From: Chitinophagaceae bacterium
GTDB taxonomy: Bacteria > Bacteroidota > Bacteroidia > Chitinophagales > Chitinophagaceae
Direction of reading: 5' to 3'
Assembly (NCBI GenBank): GCA_016722465.1
Contig: JADKJC010000002.1
Coordinates: 1,068,501 to 1,132,500 of the forward strand
DNA length: 64,000 nt
Positions 34,706-46,800 of this stretch are shown in pieces. Under the pieces are notes generated by a model. It saw nothing but the letters and a program-made list of their open reading frames with translations. It was not told where the DNA came from and made no database searches. The position numbers were made by a program, and so were the translations under genes. Numbering within the stretch: the first letter of the stretch is position 1; each line of letters starts with the position of its first letter.

Positions 34706-36583
34706 ATGTGCGGCATCGCAGGCTATATCTCACTCAACAATCAATTTACACAACAGCAATTGAAAGATGCTGCGGCTGTAATGCAGTACCGTGGCCCGGA
34801 TGCCGATGGATTTTATTTTTCAGAAAACAACCAGGTTGGTTTTGCTCACAAAAGACTTTCTATTTTAGACCTGTCGACTGCTGCCAATCAACCCATGCTG
34901 AGTGCTGATGGCAGGCATTACATTGTCTTCAATGGAGAAGTTTATAATTTCAATGAATTAAAAGAACTACTGGCTGATAAAGGTGCTTCTTTAAAAACGT
35001 CTTCAGATACAGAAGTCATTCTCGAACTCTTCGTACAAAAAGGACCTTCCTGTTTTACTGCTATGAACGGCATGTTTGCTTTTGCGATTTATGATAATAA
35101 GGAAAATACAGTTACGCTTTGCAGGGACCATGTTGGTATTAAGCCATTGTTTTATTATGCAGATGAAACCAATATTGTTTTTGCTTCAGAACTGAAAGTG
35201 ATTAAGAAAATGATGGGTGATCAGTTATCAGTTAACAACAATTCCATTCCTTATTTTTTACACCTTGGTTTTATTCCGGAGCCGCAAACGATCTACAACA
35301 ATACCTATAAATTTCCATCCGCACATTGGCTAAAGATCGACCTTAACTCAGCTTCATTTAATAATGTTGGTAAAAGCACTACTCCTTTCTGGAAACTGCA
35401 GGATACTATACAGTCAACAGTGATGAGTGAAGAGCCGGCAACAAAAAAACAACTCCGTGATCTATTGTATGATTCGGTTGAAAAGCAACTGATCAGTGAT
35501 GTGCCCATCGGAACTTTCTTAAGCGGTGGTATAGACAGCAGTTTAGTTACCGCCATTGCAGCAAAGGTGAGTGGTAGTGATAAAATAAAGACTTTCAGCA
35601 TTGCCATTGATGATGGTAAATACAACGAATCAAAATTCGCCAGGCAGGTGGCGGATCATTTAAAAACCGATCATCATGAATTTGCAGTGAAGGAAAAAGA
35701 TGTGATGGAGTTAGTAGATAAATTAATTCCTGCTTATGATGAACCATTTGCAGATTCTTCAGCCTTTCCCACCATGATGGTAAGCAGGCTGGCCAGAAAA
35801 CATGTGACTGTTGCATTGAGTGGTGATGGTGGTGACGAACTCTTTCATGGCTATGGTATGTACCAATGGGCAAAGCGGCTGGCAAACCCTTTAACAGCAT
35901 TTGTAAAAGCGCCATTATACACCGCATCAAAACTGATGGACAACAAATATCAGCGTGCTGGTAACTTATACAACTACCCCAGTACACAAAATATCTGTAC
36001 CCATATTTTTTCGCAGGAACAATATTATTTTAAAGAACAGGAACTGCGTTCATTGCTCGTGAATACAGCATTTAATTTCACTTACATTAATACACAACCA
36101 GTATTATCAAGAAATTTATCAGCAGCAGAGCGGCAATCATTATGGGATTTTAACCATTACCTGAAGGATGACCTGCTGGTTAAGGTTGACCGGGCCAGCA
36201 TGCAATACAGCCTGGAAAGCCGTGTGCCGTTGCTGGATTACCGGCTGGTAGAGTTTGCATACAACTTATCACCCAACCTGAAAATAAAAGATGGCACAAT
36301 GAAGTACTTACTGAAACAGGTATTGTACGATCATGTGCCAAAACAAATTTTTGACCGCCCGAAATGGGGCTTTTCTATACCGCTTGCAAAATGGTTGCAA
36401 ACCGACCTGAAATATTTACTGGATAAATACACATCGGCAGCAATTGTTGAAAAATACCATGTGGTAAATTATGAAGCGGTAAAGGAGCTGAAAGAGCAAT
36501 ATCTAAACGGCAGGGATTATTTATACAACCGGCTCTGGTTGCTCATAGTCCTGCACTGGTGGCTTGAAGAAAATAACAGTTGA
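34706..36583 (+). CDS. asnB: Asparagine synthase-type amidotransferase (glutamine-hydrolysing)
   Basis: The product has 625 residues. The N-terminal class II glutaminase starts with the nucleophile Cys as MCGIAGYISL (Cys2 after Met removal), with MQYRGPDADG and VFNGEVYNF. The synthetase half has GTFLSGGIDSSLVTAIAA (ATP pyrophosphatase SGGxDS), ALSGDGGDELFHGYG and the C-terminal GRDYLYNRLW. In glycan clusters such paralogues often amidate a sugar carboxyl group instead of making asparagine; both are possible. Its stop shares one base with the next start (TGATG). Confidence 0.93.
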   Translation: MCGIAGYISLNNQFTQQQLKDAAAVMQYRGPDADGFYFSENNQVGFAHKRLSILDLSTAANQPMLSADGRHYIVFNGEVYNFNELKELLADKGASLKTSSDTEVILELFVQKGPSCFTAMNGMFAFAIYDNKENTVTLCRDHVGIKPLFYYADETNIVFASELKVIKKMMGDQLSVNNNSIPYFLHLGFIPEPQTIYNNTYKFPSAHWLKIDLNSASFNNVGKSTTPFWKLQDTIQSTVMSEEPATKKQLRDLLYDSVEKQLISDVPIGTFLSGGIDSSLVTAIAAKVSGSDKIKTFSIAIDDGKYNESKFARQVADHLKTDHHEFAVKEKDVMELVDKLIPAYDEPFADSSAFPTMMVSRLARKHVTVALSGDGGDELFHGYGMYQWAKRLANPLTAFVKAPLYTASKLMDNKYQRAGNLYNYPSTQNICTHIFSQEQYYFKEQELRSLLVNTAFNFTYINTQPVLSRNLSAAERQSLWDFNHYLKDDLLVKVDRASMQYSLESRVPLLDYRLVEFAYNLSPNLKIKDGTMKYLLKQVLYDHVPKQIFDRPKWGFSIPLAKWLQTDLKYLLDKYTSAAIVEKYHVVNYEAVKELKEQYLNGRDYLYNRLWLLIVLHWWLEENNS

Positions 36584-37815
36584 TGCAAAAAAAGATACTC
36601 TTTATATCTTATGATGGAATGACTGACCCGTTGGGACAGAGCCAGGTGATTCCATATTTGCAGGGCCTGAGTAAAAAAGGGCTTCAATTTTATCTGCTGA
36701 GCTGTGAAAAGCCGGAAGCATTTGAAAAAAATGCAACTGCTGTAAAAAAAATGCTGGATGGTTATGCCATTGAATGGCATCCTATACAGTACACTAAGAA
36801 GCCGCCGGTACTCTCCACCTTAAAAGACATTATTCAACTCAGAAAGAAAGCCAAACAAATTCAACAGCAACATGGCATTGATATGGTGCATACCAGGCCG
36901 GGCATTCCTGCATTGGTGGGGTTGTGGATGAAGAAAAAATTTGGTATCAAATTCCTGCATGATATTCGTGAGTTTTATGCCGACAGCCGTGTGGAGGGAG
37001 GAATATGGAATATCAGGAATCCATTGTTCAGGATCATCTACCATTATTTCAAAGAGAAAGAAAAAGAAGAAGTTGCTCTTTGTGATGGCATTGTTTGTCT
37101 TACACATGCTGCAGAAAAAATAATACAACAATTGCCGGAATACAAAAGAGGAGCCCCTTTAAAAGTGATACCCTGCAGTGCCGACCTGCGTTTGTTTGAC
37201 CCGGCAACCATCAGTAACGAACAACAGCAAGCACTGAAAAAAGAATTAGGCATTGTCGAAAATGATTTGATCATCAGTTACCTTGGTTCCATCGGCGGCT
37301 GGTACCTCACAAAAGAAATGCTGCGTTTCTGCAAGCTGCTATCGGATAAAAAGCCGGAAGTGAAATTTTTATTTATTTCCCCGCACTTGCATCAAGTGAT
37401 CATTAGTGAAGCTGCCAGATACGGTTTACCCGCCGATAAACTTATCATCAAACAGGGACAAAGAAATGAAGTGCCGGCATTGCTATCAATGAGTAACTAC
37501 TCTTTGTTTTTTATAAAACCCTGTTATTCAAAACTATCCTCCTCCCCTACCAAGCATGGAGAAATTATGGCGATGGGTATTCCCGTAATTACCAATAGCG
37601 GTGTGGGTGATGTAAAAGCAATCGTTGAAAAATACAAGGCCGGTTTTGTGTTGGATGAATTTACCGACAATGCTTTTAATAACGTAATTAACGAAATGAT
37701 TTCTTCCCCTTTATTTGATAATGCTGCAATAAGAAGGGGTGCTGAAGCATTTTATTCTTTAGAAAAAGCGGTAGCATTATACGATGAAATTTACAGAGAG
37801 ATCCTTTTACAATAA
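36583..37815 (+). CDS. Glycosyltransferase family 4, second
   Basis: The product has 410 residues in a GT-B fold, starting MQKKILFISYDGMTDPLGQSQ, a start common among Bacteroidota GT4 enzymes. LHDIREFYADSRVEGG precedes the linker, and the C-terminal nucleotide site has ISYLGSIGGWY and SSSPTKHGEIMAMGIPVITN. It overlaps the asnB stop by one base and ends the cluster, followed by a repeat-like sequence. Confidence 0.92.
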   Translation: MQKKILFISYDGMTDPLGQSQVIPYLQGLSKKGLQFYLLSCEKPEAFEKNATAVKKMLDGYAIEWHPIQYTKKPPVLSTLKDIIQLRKKAKQIQQQHGIDMVHTRPGIPALVGLWMKKKFGIKFLHDIREFYADSRVEGGIWNIRNPLFRIIYHYFKEKEKEEVALCDGIVCLTHAAEKIIQQLPEYKRGAPLKVIPCSADLRLFDPATISNEQQQALKKELGIVENDLIISYLGSIGGWYLTKEMLRFCKLLSDKKPEVKFLFISPHLHQVIISEAARYGLPADKLIIKQGQRNEVPALLSMSNYSLFFIKPCYSKLSSSPTKHGEIMAMGIPVITNSGVGDVKAIVEKYKAGFVLDEFTDNAFNNVINEMISSPLFDNAAIRRGAEAFYSLEKAVALYDEIYREILLQ

Positions 37816-37823
37816 TAAATAGC

Positions 37824-37888
37824 AACGCTGATTAAACGGATGGGGCAGATAAAAATAATATCCGTTCTATCGGCATCAATCCGTGGTC
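37824..37888. repeat. Intergenic GATTAAACGGAT...ATCCGTGGT repeat-like unit
   Basis: The 65-base stretch contains ATTAAACGGAT, AATATCCGTTC and ATCAATCCGTGGT, which fold on each other. This wording recurs in many Bacteroidota intergenic regions, by general knowledge. It is the only copy noticed here, so it is reported with low confidence. Confidence 0.35.
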
Positions 37889-37964
37889 TTTCATTTCTTC
37901 TGAAATAAAAAGAGGTTTGCAAATCGCTTTACGAACCACTTCAACTATTTAGAAATATAAAATA

Positions 37965-39110
37965 CTACTTTAACACTTCCGCCAGTTTGTTTTCCAAATC
38001 TTCTCCCTTTAAACTGGTTGCCAGTATTTTCTTTTGCGGATCAATCAATACATTATAAGGAATGCCATCAAACTGATACGATTTTTGTGCAGCGCTTTGC
38101 CATTGCTTCAGGTCACTGATATGCTTCCAGGCAAGGCCATCTTTTTTGATAGCCGCCAGCCAGGCATCTTTGTCCTTATCCAGCGATACGCCCAGTATGG
38201 TAAAATTTTTATTCCTGAATTTGTTGTAAGCAGCTACCACGTTGGGGTTTTCTGCACGGCAGGGGCCGCACCAGCTGGCCCAAAAATCAACGAATACATA
38301 TTTCCCCTTAAGGTTGCTAAGCGAAAACTGATTGCCATCAGTATCAGGCATGGTAATCTCAGGCGCCATATCCCCCGGTTGCGGGATGGTTGCCGTTGCC
38401 TGCTCTTTGCGTTTTATCTGTTCCACCATCTGGTTAAACTGCGCTATAACCGAAGCAACAGCTGTATTAGCAGGAAAACGCTTGCTGAGTCCGGTTATAG
38501 GCTTTTCCAGTTTTGCCGGTTCAATATCACGTGTATAACCCAATGCAAACAGGGTAATGACAGGGTTGCTGCTGGTATCGATGTAATTCAAAATATATTT
38601 TTGGTAGCTCATGCTTTTATCATCATGTTCTTTCACCATTACATTGTACAGGCTATCTGTTGCTGCTGTTTTATTAAACTCCTTTATTGCGGTTGATTTG
38701 TTGTACAGCCAGCCAAGTTGTTCATCTGTAGCAGCAATAAAATTTTTCAGCTGCACATTCGCCGGAGAATTGATGGTAACCGACTTCATGGAAAGATTAT
38801 TAATATCTGCATTAAGAGAGAGCTCATTTCTGTCATTGATAAAAATAAATATGCCCCTGTCTTTCTCCAGCCTTAGCCTGAATAATCCCTGCTCAGGTGC
38901 CTGTGCAGACATCTTAAATTTTCCATTCTTTACTTCGGCGGTATCCAGTACTTCAGGATTTTTTTCGCTGAAATACAATTGCTCCAGGTAAATTTTCTGA
39001 TCCGGCAGGTTTTTTATCTCTCCATTCAGTGTAAACCTGTTGCTGCTATCCATTCCTTTGCAACTGATCAGTATCATTGCCACAAGGCAAATTTTCAATA
39101 GATGATTCAT
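37965..39110 (-). CDS. TlpA/AhpC-type thioredoxin-fold lipoprotein with DUF4369
   Basis: The protein has 381 residues. The signal ends at a lipobox (ILISCKG, Cys near 17). The N-terminal DUF4369 domain (about 25-120; FTLNGEIKNLPDQKIYLEQL, VLDTAEVKNGKF) is followed by a helical linker. A TlpA-like thioredoxin domain (about 245-380) has FVDFWASWCGPCRAENPNV (active site WCGPC) and the cis-Pro in DGIPYNVLID. It likely reduces disulfides or peroxides at the outer membrane or periplasm. Confidence 0.92.
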   Translation of the reverse strand: MNHLLKICLVAMILISCKGMDSSNRFTLNGEIKNLPDQKIYLEQLYFSEKNPEVLDTAEVKNGKFKMSAQAPEQGLFRLRLEKDRGIFIFINDRNELSLNADINNLSMKSVTINSPANVQLKNFIAATDEQLGWLYNKSTAIKEFNKTAATDSLYNVMVKEHDDKSMSYQKYILNYIDTSSNPVITLFALGYTRDIEPAKLEKPITGLSKRFPANTAVASVIAQFNQMVEQIKRKEQATATIPQPGDMAPEITMPDTDGNQFSLSNLKGKYVFVDFWASWCGPCRAENPNVVAAYNKFRNKNFTILGVSLDKDKDAWLAAIKKDGLAWKHISDLKQWQSAAQKSYQFDGIPYNVLIDPQKKILATSLKGEDLENKLAEVLK

Positions 39111-39185
39111 TTTGCTTTTTATGATGATAATTTTATTTGAACAATAGATACAGGTAAAACACTTGCTGCAGGGTTACCCTACAAT

Positions 39186-40631
39186 TTATGCATCCAGTTT
39201 TTCAGCCAGCAGTTTATTCACTATCTGCATATCCGCTTTTCCTTTGCTGATCTTTTTCACTTCGCCTGCAAACATGCCAATCAACCCTTTCTTTCCTTTT
39301 TTGTATTCACTCACTTTATCCGGCATTTTGGCAATCACTTCATCCACCCAGGCAGCTACAGAACCACTGTCTCTTTCCTGCAACAGGTTTAAGTCGGTGG
39401 CAAGCTGCAAGGCATTTGCTTTTGGCGCCAGCAACAATGCCTGGAAAATTTTAGTGGAAGCAATACTGAAATTCAGCTTGCCATCATCCACCAGTTTTAC
39501 CAGCCCGGCAATTTTTTCCGGCTGCAATGGAAAATGAGCCAACTCCAGCCCATGATCGTTCAGGTAAGATTTTACCGGCCCCATCAGCCAGTTGGCTACC
39601 GATTTATAATTGACTGTATGTTTAATGATGGCTTCAAAATAATCCACCATGGATTTATCGTGGCAAATGAAATGAGCATCGTAAGCAGTTAAATGAAATG
39701 CATCCTGATACCGCTGCTCCAGCTCTTCCGGCAAAGCAGGTAATGATTTTTTTACAGCAGCCAGGTACTCATCGATGATATGGAATGGCGTAAGATCAGG
39801 ATCGGCAAAATAGCGGTAATCATCCGCATCTTCTTTACTGCGTAATGAAAAAGTGCTGTTGTTATCAGCATCATAACTACGGGTTTCCTGTTTGATTTTT
39901 TCGCCAGCTTCGGTAATGGCGATTAACCTTTCCACCTCTGCCTCAATGGCACGCTTTACATTACGGATGCTGTTAAGATTTTTCACTTCCACCCTGGTAC
40001 CCAGTTTTGTTTCTCCCTGCAGGCGTATGGATATATTGGCATCACAACGCATGCTGCCTTCTTCCATATTGCCGTCGCATACACCAATCCAGCGCACCAG
40101 TTTTCTTAATACGGTCAAAAATGCAAAAGCTTCATCGCTGCTGTGCAGGTCGGGTTCGGTTACAATTTCTAGGAGTGGCACACCTGCCCTGTTAAGATCA
40201 ATGGCCGTATAATTTTCATCCACGTCATGCAGGCTTTTCCCGGCATCTTCTTCAATGTGTATCCTGTTGAGGCGGATATTTCTTTCGATGCCGTCAACTT
40301 TTATAGGAACAAACCCGTCTTTGCAAATAGGGGTTGTGTGCTGGCTGATCTGGTAACCCTTGGGCAAATCAGGATAAAAATAGTTTTTACGGGCAAAATA
40401 ATTTTGTTGCTCTATATGGCAATTGAGAGCCAGCCCCAAACGAATGGCATATTCCACCGCCTGCTTATTCATTTTAGGCAAAGTGCCCGGATGTGCCAAT
40501 GTAACAGGACTGATATGTGTGTTTGGCTCAGCACCAAAACTGGCACTGTCGCCACAAAACAATTTGCTTTTAGTGAGCAGCTGGGCATGTACTTCCAGCC
40601 CGATCACTACCTGATATTTGTCATTTTTCAT
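39186..40631 (-). CDS. gatB: Aspartyl/glutamyl-tRNA amidotransferase subunit B
   Basis: The product has 481 residues and starts YQVVIGLEVHAQLLTKSKLFCG, the GatB N-terminus, followed by YFYPDLPKGYQISQ, IHIEEDAGKSLHD and RCDANIS. The C-terminal YqeY-like domain has IASTKIFQALL and IVNKLLAEKLDA at the end. GatB activates the glutamate or aspartate on misacylated tRNA for amidation, working with GatA and GatC, whose genes are elsewhere. It precedes the TlpA-like gene by 75 bases. Confidence 0.97.
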   Translation of the reverse strand: MKNDKYQVVIGLEVHAQLLTKSKLFCGDSASFGAEPNTHISPVTLAHPGTLPKMNKQAVEYAIRLGLALNCHIEQQNYFARKNYFYPDLPKGYQISQHTTPICKDGFVPIKVDGIERNIRLNRIHIEEDAGKSLHDVDENYTAIDLNRAGVPLLEIVTEPDLHSSDEAFAFLTVLRKLVRWIGVCDGNMEEGSMRCDANISIRLQGETKLGTRVEVKNLNSIRNVKRAIEAEVERLIAITEAGEKIKQETRSYDADNNSTFSLRSKEDADDYRYFADPDLTPFHIIDEYLAAVKKSLPALPEELEQRYQDAFHLTAYDAHFICHDKSMVDYFEAIIKHTVNYKSVANWLMGPVKSYLNDHGLELAHFPLQPEKIAGLVKLVDDGKLNFSIASTKIFQALLLAPKANALQLATDLNLLQERDSGSVAAWVDEVIAKMPDKVSEYKKGKKGLIGMFAGEVKKISKGKADMQIVNKLLAEKLDA

Positions 40632-40868
40632 TGAGACGGTAAAGGTAAATGATTTAGGGAATGAATTGCAGCTGGCTTCAATGGTTTGCCGGATACTTAA
40701 TGGAGGAAAAAAAACGGGGCTTTTTCACAATATTTATTTAACTTTCCAAAGTTCCCCCCTCAAAAAACAACCTCTTTCATACCCCTGAATTAACCACCCT
40801 CATTTGAATCCAGGCTCGAATAACATTTTGCCATGGCCTGAAAGGCTTTGTGCAGGTATTTTATTTTT

Positions 40869-43800
40869 ATGATTATGGATAAGTTTTACAAGAATTTTAG
40901 ACTGCCGGTTTTATTTTCAATACTATTATTATGCAATAGCATTTTAAAAGGACAGGTATCATCCTATAATTTTACTCAAACCACGGGAACTTATACGGCT
41001 TTAGGTGTTGGAGCTACCACAGCATTTACTGCAACCGATGACGATAAAACGGCTAATCTCACCATTCCTTTTACGTTTACCTACAGCGGTACAGGGTATA
41101 CTTCCTGTAGAATAACCACCAATGGGTTTCTTACTCTTGGGTCAAATCCGAGTGTTACTGACTATAATCCAATCTCAGGTACAGCTGCGGCTACAAGTAC
41201 AGCAATATCCGGATTTGCCCGTGATTTGAATTCAACGCTTAAATACCAAACGCTTGGTACAAGCCCTAACAGAATATTTGTGGCTGAATGGTCTTCTGCT
41301 TACAGGTATTCAGTAGGAAGCAGTGAAAATTTAAACTTTCAAATCAGGTTATACGAAACAACAAATATTGTTGAAATACAATATGGTTCTATGGCAACTC
41401 CCAACACAAGCTTTGCTTCAGGCACAGCGGAAGTTGGTTTAAAAAGCGCCAGCAATGTTTACAATAACGTTACGTTTACTAATGCAACCCTATCAGGCTA
41501 TCCCTATACCAATAACTGGAACAGTTTGGTGTCTGGCGCATTGCAGGCAGATGTGGTTGGCTTAACGTCCAGCATTGCCCCAGCGAGCGGAGGTACATTA
41601 AGATGGACTCCTTCTTCCTGTACTCAGGTAACAACTGCCGCTTCGGTTTCTTCCGTTACAAATACCAGCGCACTTGTTTCATGGACAAATAATGCCCTTT
41701 ATGCATCGGGCTATAAAGTACGATGGCGCAAAGTAGATGAAACTTATTCTGCCCCCACATGGACAACACCTGTATCAGTTGCAGCCGGCAGTTCCTCTTA
41801 TACAATTACAGGATTGACTGCTTCTACTTACTATGTATTTAGTGTGGAAGGCCTTTGCAGTGGCAGCTCCGCCAATAATTATTCAACTGTTACTACTGCT
41901 AATACAATCAATGGAAAGGGGCTTTTTATGACAAGCTGTGTTAATGCATCATTGCCCTACCCACAAGGCTTTAATTCAACAACATTCCCTACCTGCTGGA
42001 CGCAGCAATATGTTACAGGAACATCCAACATTCAATTTGTTCCCAACAGTACCAACCCCACCATACTAACGCCACAGGATGGGGCAGATTATGTTTACTG
42101 GAACAGTTATAGTATAACAAGTGGTAACCAGACAAGGCTTGTATCAGCACCTATTACAACAACCGGCTCCACTACCGTTAATGCAAGGTTTTACTGGTAT
42201 CATGATAATTCAGCGTATACAGGAGCAACGTATGCAGATGAAGGGGTTGTACTTCAATATTCATTAAACGGATCTGTTTGGAATCCTGTGCAAACAATTA
42301 ACCGCCTGCTCACCGGCACGGACGGGTGGACATTGTATGATGTTGCATTGCCTGCCGGAGCTGGCAATGTAGCCACAATGTATGTAGGATTTTTATTTAC
42401 CTCAAGAGCGGGTGATAACTGTGCATTAGACAACCTGCTTGTATATGCACCTTTGCCATGTAACGCACCAACAGACCAGCCGGCAGCCCTGTCGCTTACT
42501 GCAGTTACGTCCACATCGCTCAGCGGTTCCTTTACTGCAGCCAGCCCGGCACCAACCGGATATATTGTTTTAAGAAGTACCAGCAGTACTGCACCTGTGT
42601 TGGTTAATGGAGCTACTTATAACGTAGGTTCTTCTTACAGCCTTCCCGGAAGCAGTTATACAGTTATTTCTTATGGACCGGCTACCACTTTTACCCAAAC
42701 AGGGCTAAACCCCAATACGCAATATTATTATTACGCACTTTCCTACAATGGCTCCTGCATCGGGCAGCCATATTTTTTAAATACATCCCCGCTTACCGCC
42801 AATACATTAACCTGTACAGCAGCATCAGCAACATTAACGGGCGCTACTGCAAGTTCAACTTCAGCCACAATAAATTTTTCTGCTATTACAGGTGCAGCTT
42901 CTTATATACTTCAATACAGTGTTGCGGGTGCCAATGCATGGATAACGGCATCGCCTGCCCCAATAGCAAGCCCATACACTTTAAACGGGTTAACGCCAGG
43001 CACTTCCTATGATATAAAAATTGAAGGCCCCAACAGTAATTGCGGTACAATCAAAACCACTACCTCTGCATTTACAACTGCTTGTGCCAGCATTTCCAGT
43101 TTGCCATGGTCAGAAAAATTTGACGGGATGGCAACAATAGGTTCCGGCATTGTACCCCCCTGCTGGTTACATGTGGCCGGAACAAAATCATTTTATTCAT
43201 CCAATGCATCATATACATCTTACCATGATCCTGCTTCAGGTATCAATTATGTGACGATAGCATATGGCAATACCACTGCCAGTCTTTTATGGACCCCTGG
43301 TTTTCAGTTAACGGCAGGCGTTAGTTATGACTTTAGTTTTAAATGGGTTGGTGATGGATTAAGCGGATGGACAGGGGATGCTTTGTATAATACCTCTCAG
43401 AGTGTAGCGGGTGCAACCAATTTGGGCAGTTTTGTTGCTGCAGCCACTACAACTTCAACATCCTACATTATAAAAACATACACATTTGTTCCATCGGCAA
43501 CAGGTACTTATTATTTTGCAACCAGGGTTTCGGCCAATTCTACACCATGGTATCTTGGCTTTGATGATTATTCACTTAAGGCAACGCCGCCGTGCAATTA
43601 TGCAGGCACGGCATCTGCTGCAGCCAATTCTATTTGTGGCGGCAGCGGCTCCACCACCCTGAGTGCTGTTGATTATTCACTAGCTGGTGCAGGGCTTGCC
43701 TATAACTGGCAGGTTTCAACAGACAATGTAACTTTTACAGATATAGCAGGTGCCACAAACCCGGCATCTGCAAGTACCGGAACCATTAGTGCAACCAGGT

Positions 43801-46800
43801 ATTACCGCCTCAGGGTATATTGTACCTCATTAGGCAACAGCTATTCAAATGTTTTAACTGTTACAGTAGGCAGTTATAATATTACCGGTACCACTGGTGC
43901 TTCAAGATGTGGGGTAGGCACCGTTGCTTTAAATGCTACAGCCACGGTTGGATCTACCATTAGCTGGTATGATGCTCCAACCGGTGGTACAAGCCTTGGA
44001 AACGGCAGCAGTTTTACTACACCGGAAATAAGCACCACTACTACTTATTATGTAGGGGCCAATAATGGTGTAATACCAGCAACAATAGGTGCAACCTATT
44101 CCGGTTCCGGCACCAATGGAACAAATGTTGGCTCACACGGAATTGTGATTGCAACTACAAGCCCCAACATAGTTATTGTATCAGCCAAAATACCTTTTAC
44201 AGGAAAAGGTATTTTTACCATCGAACTGCAAACAACAGCAGGCGTTGTCGTTTCATCCGTTACCTCGGCAGAAATTACCGGCGGCGGCTCTGTGCCTGTT
44301 ACTGTTCCGCTGAATATTTCCGTAACAACCCCAGGCACATACCGGCTTTTAATAACAGGCATTACTGGCACTATAGATGACCTGGGATATATTTCAAATG
44401 CGGTTTATCCTTACACAGGTTTGGGTGGAGCATTTTCTGTAACATCAGGTTACTGGTATGGCAATGACAGCTTTGATAACATGTACCTGTTCAGCCTGCA
44501 GGTTACCAATATATGTGAAAGTGCCCGAATTTCAGTAACTGCTACCGTTACTGCGCCTCCTGCATTAACCATCAGTCCCAACGCTGCCACCATTTGCAGC
44601 GGCAGCAGTACCACAATCAATGTAACAACACCCGGTTCAAATTTCAATACGTATACATGGTCGCCTGCGACAGGCGCTACAGCAGGCGGTTCGCCCTCTG
44701 GAATGACGGTTACATTAAATCCAACAACTACTATTAACTATACGCTCACCGCCACATCAGCCTCAAATTGCGTTAACAAAGCAACTGCTCTCATCACTGT
44801 AAATGCTGCGCCTCCAACAACAACAGGCGCAGCTGTATGCAGCGGCACCAATGCCACAATAGCAGCAGTTACCTCTTGCACCAATTACGGAAATCCTGCC
44901 TTAACAATAAACGGTTCATGGAATGCTACCACAGACCCCACAGCACCAAGGCCAATCATTTATATTGCCAATTCGCCTACCTGTACATTTGACCCTGCAG
45001 TGATAAGAAATTATACCACGCAGGATTTCCAGGTAACCGTTACCGGCACCTACACCTTTGGTATGCCCAACACCACAGCTTATGATGGCATGGGATATAT
45101 TGTTACAGGCGCATTTGTTCCAGGCACTTGTCCGGGTACCGGCACCTGGATTGTGGGAGATGATGACTCTGGTCCAACTTTATTTGAACCTTTTATGTCT
45201 GCTACACTAACGGCTGGAATAACATATACGCTGATCACTACCACCTACGCTGCCAGCAGCGGAACAGTTACTGATACTTATACCTGGAACATTACCGGGC
45301 CTGTTGGTGGCGCTGTCACTACGGTGAGCGGGGGTGTTTTACAATGGTATACTGTCGCTTCGGGTGGATCATCCATTTCATCTGCATCACCATTTAATCC
45401 TGTAGGCGTTGCTGGTTCTGGAGTAGCTTCCAATACATCTGTTGGATCTTATACTTTCTATGCCGCCTGTTCAAATAACCCTACCTGCCGCACAGCAACC
45501 GGTTATGTAATTGGAGCTGCAGGACAATGGATCGGGGCATCAAACACTGCATGGAGCAATGTCGCAAACTGGTGCGGAGGCGTACCAATCATCAGCACAG
45601 ATGCAACCATTTCATTAGGTGCACCCAATATGCCGCTGCTGAATGCAGGTACAGGTGCTGTAAGAAACCTGGCCGTTAATACCGGAGCATCGTTGACCAT
45701 CAGCAACGCCACTATGCAGATCGCAGGGACTATTACCGCTAACAATACAATTACCGCATCCGCCGGTACTATTGAACTGGCCGGTTCAACTGCACAGGCT
45801 ATTTCCGGCAGCAGTTTTACCAATAGAACAATAAATAATTTAATCGCCAGCAATAGTGTAAATGTTTCTGCTGCAGTAAATGATTCTATGAAAATAACAG
45901 GCACTTTATCCTTCGGAAATGTGAACAGTAAAGTATTTAGTTCAGGTGATAATGTGATTTTGGTTTCCAATGCAACAGGCACGGCAAGGGTGGCAGACAT
46001 TACCAATAATGGTGTAAACAGTAGTAACACTTTCTCGGGGAAATTTGTAGTGCAGCGTTATATACCTGCAAGAAGGGCTTGGCGTTTAATGACGGCGCCT
46101 ATTACTACGGGTGCACAAACCATCAACCAGGCATGGCAGGAAGCTGTTGGTGGTAACTGGGCATTGAATCCAAAACCAGGTTACGGCACACATGTTACAG
46201 GTGGGGCTGCACGCAATACCACACAAGGTTTCGATCAGGGGCCAAACAATGCCTCCATTTACGGGCATACAGGTGCTGCATGGAATTATTTACCACTCAC
46301 TACCAGCGAAGCGGTAACCAACAGGGAAGGATGGATGCTTTTTGTGAGAGGTTCAAGGGCTATTAATTTACCGTTGTCAAATACCGGTACGGTTGCCGAT
46401 ATTACAACACTTCGTCCTACCGGGGCTATTAAGTTTGGTACCCAGCCAACGATTACCAATACAGGCTTTACCGTTATTGGCAATCCATATGCATCTCCCA
46501 TTAATTTTAAGACCATTAATAAGTCTGGCGTAATTGGTGGTGTTGGCGGCAATGCCTATTATTTGTGGGATCCGAATTTGGGTGGCAGCAATGGTGTTGG
46601 CGCTTTTGTAACATTTAGCTATAATTCTTCTGGCACTTATGATAAAAGCATTGTAACAGGAACCGGTACTTCCAACATTACCAATACTGGTGTCATTCCC
46701 TAAAGTGCCGCTTTAATGGTAAACTTCAGCCCAGGCTGCACTGTTGCCATTGCAGAAAAAGACAAGGATACCGTAATCTATACCCAGCCTTATGTGTTCA

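Noticed and set aside
46701..46703. TAA read as sense (altered code)
   Set aside because: Many other genes in the window end in TAA at the expected place, so the code is standard.
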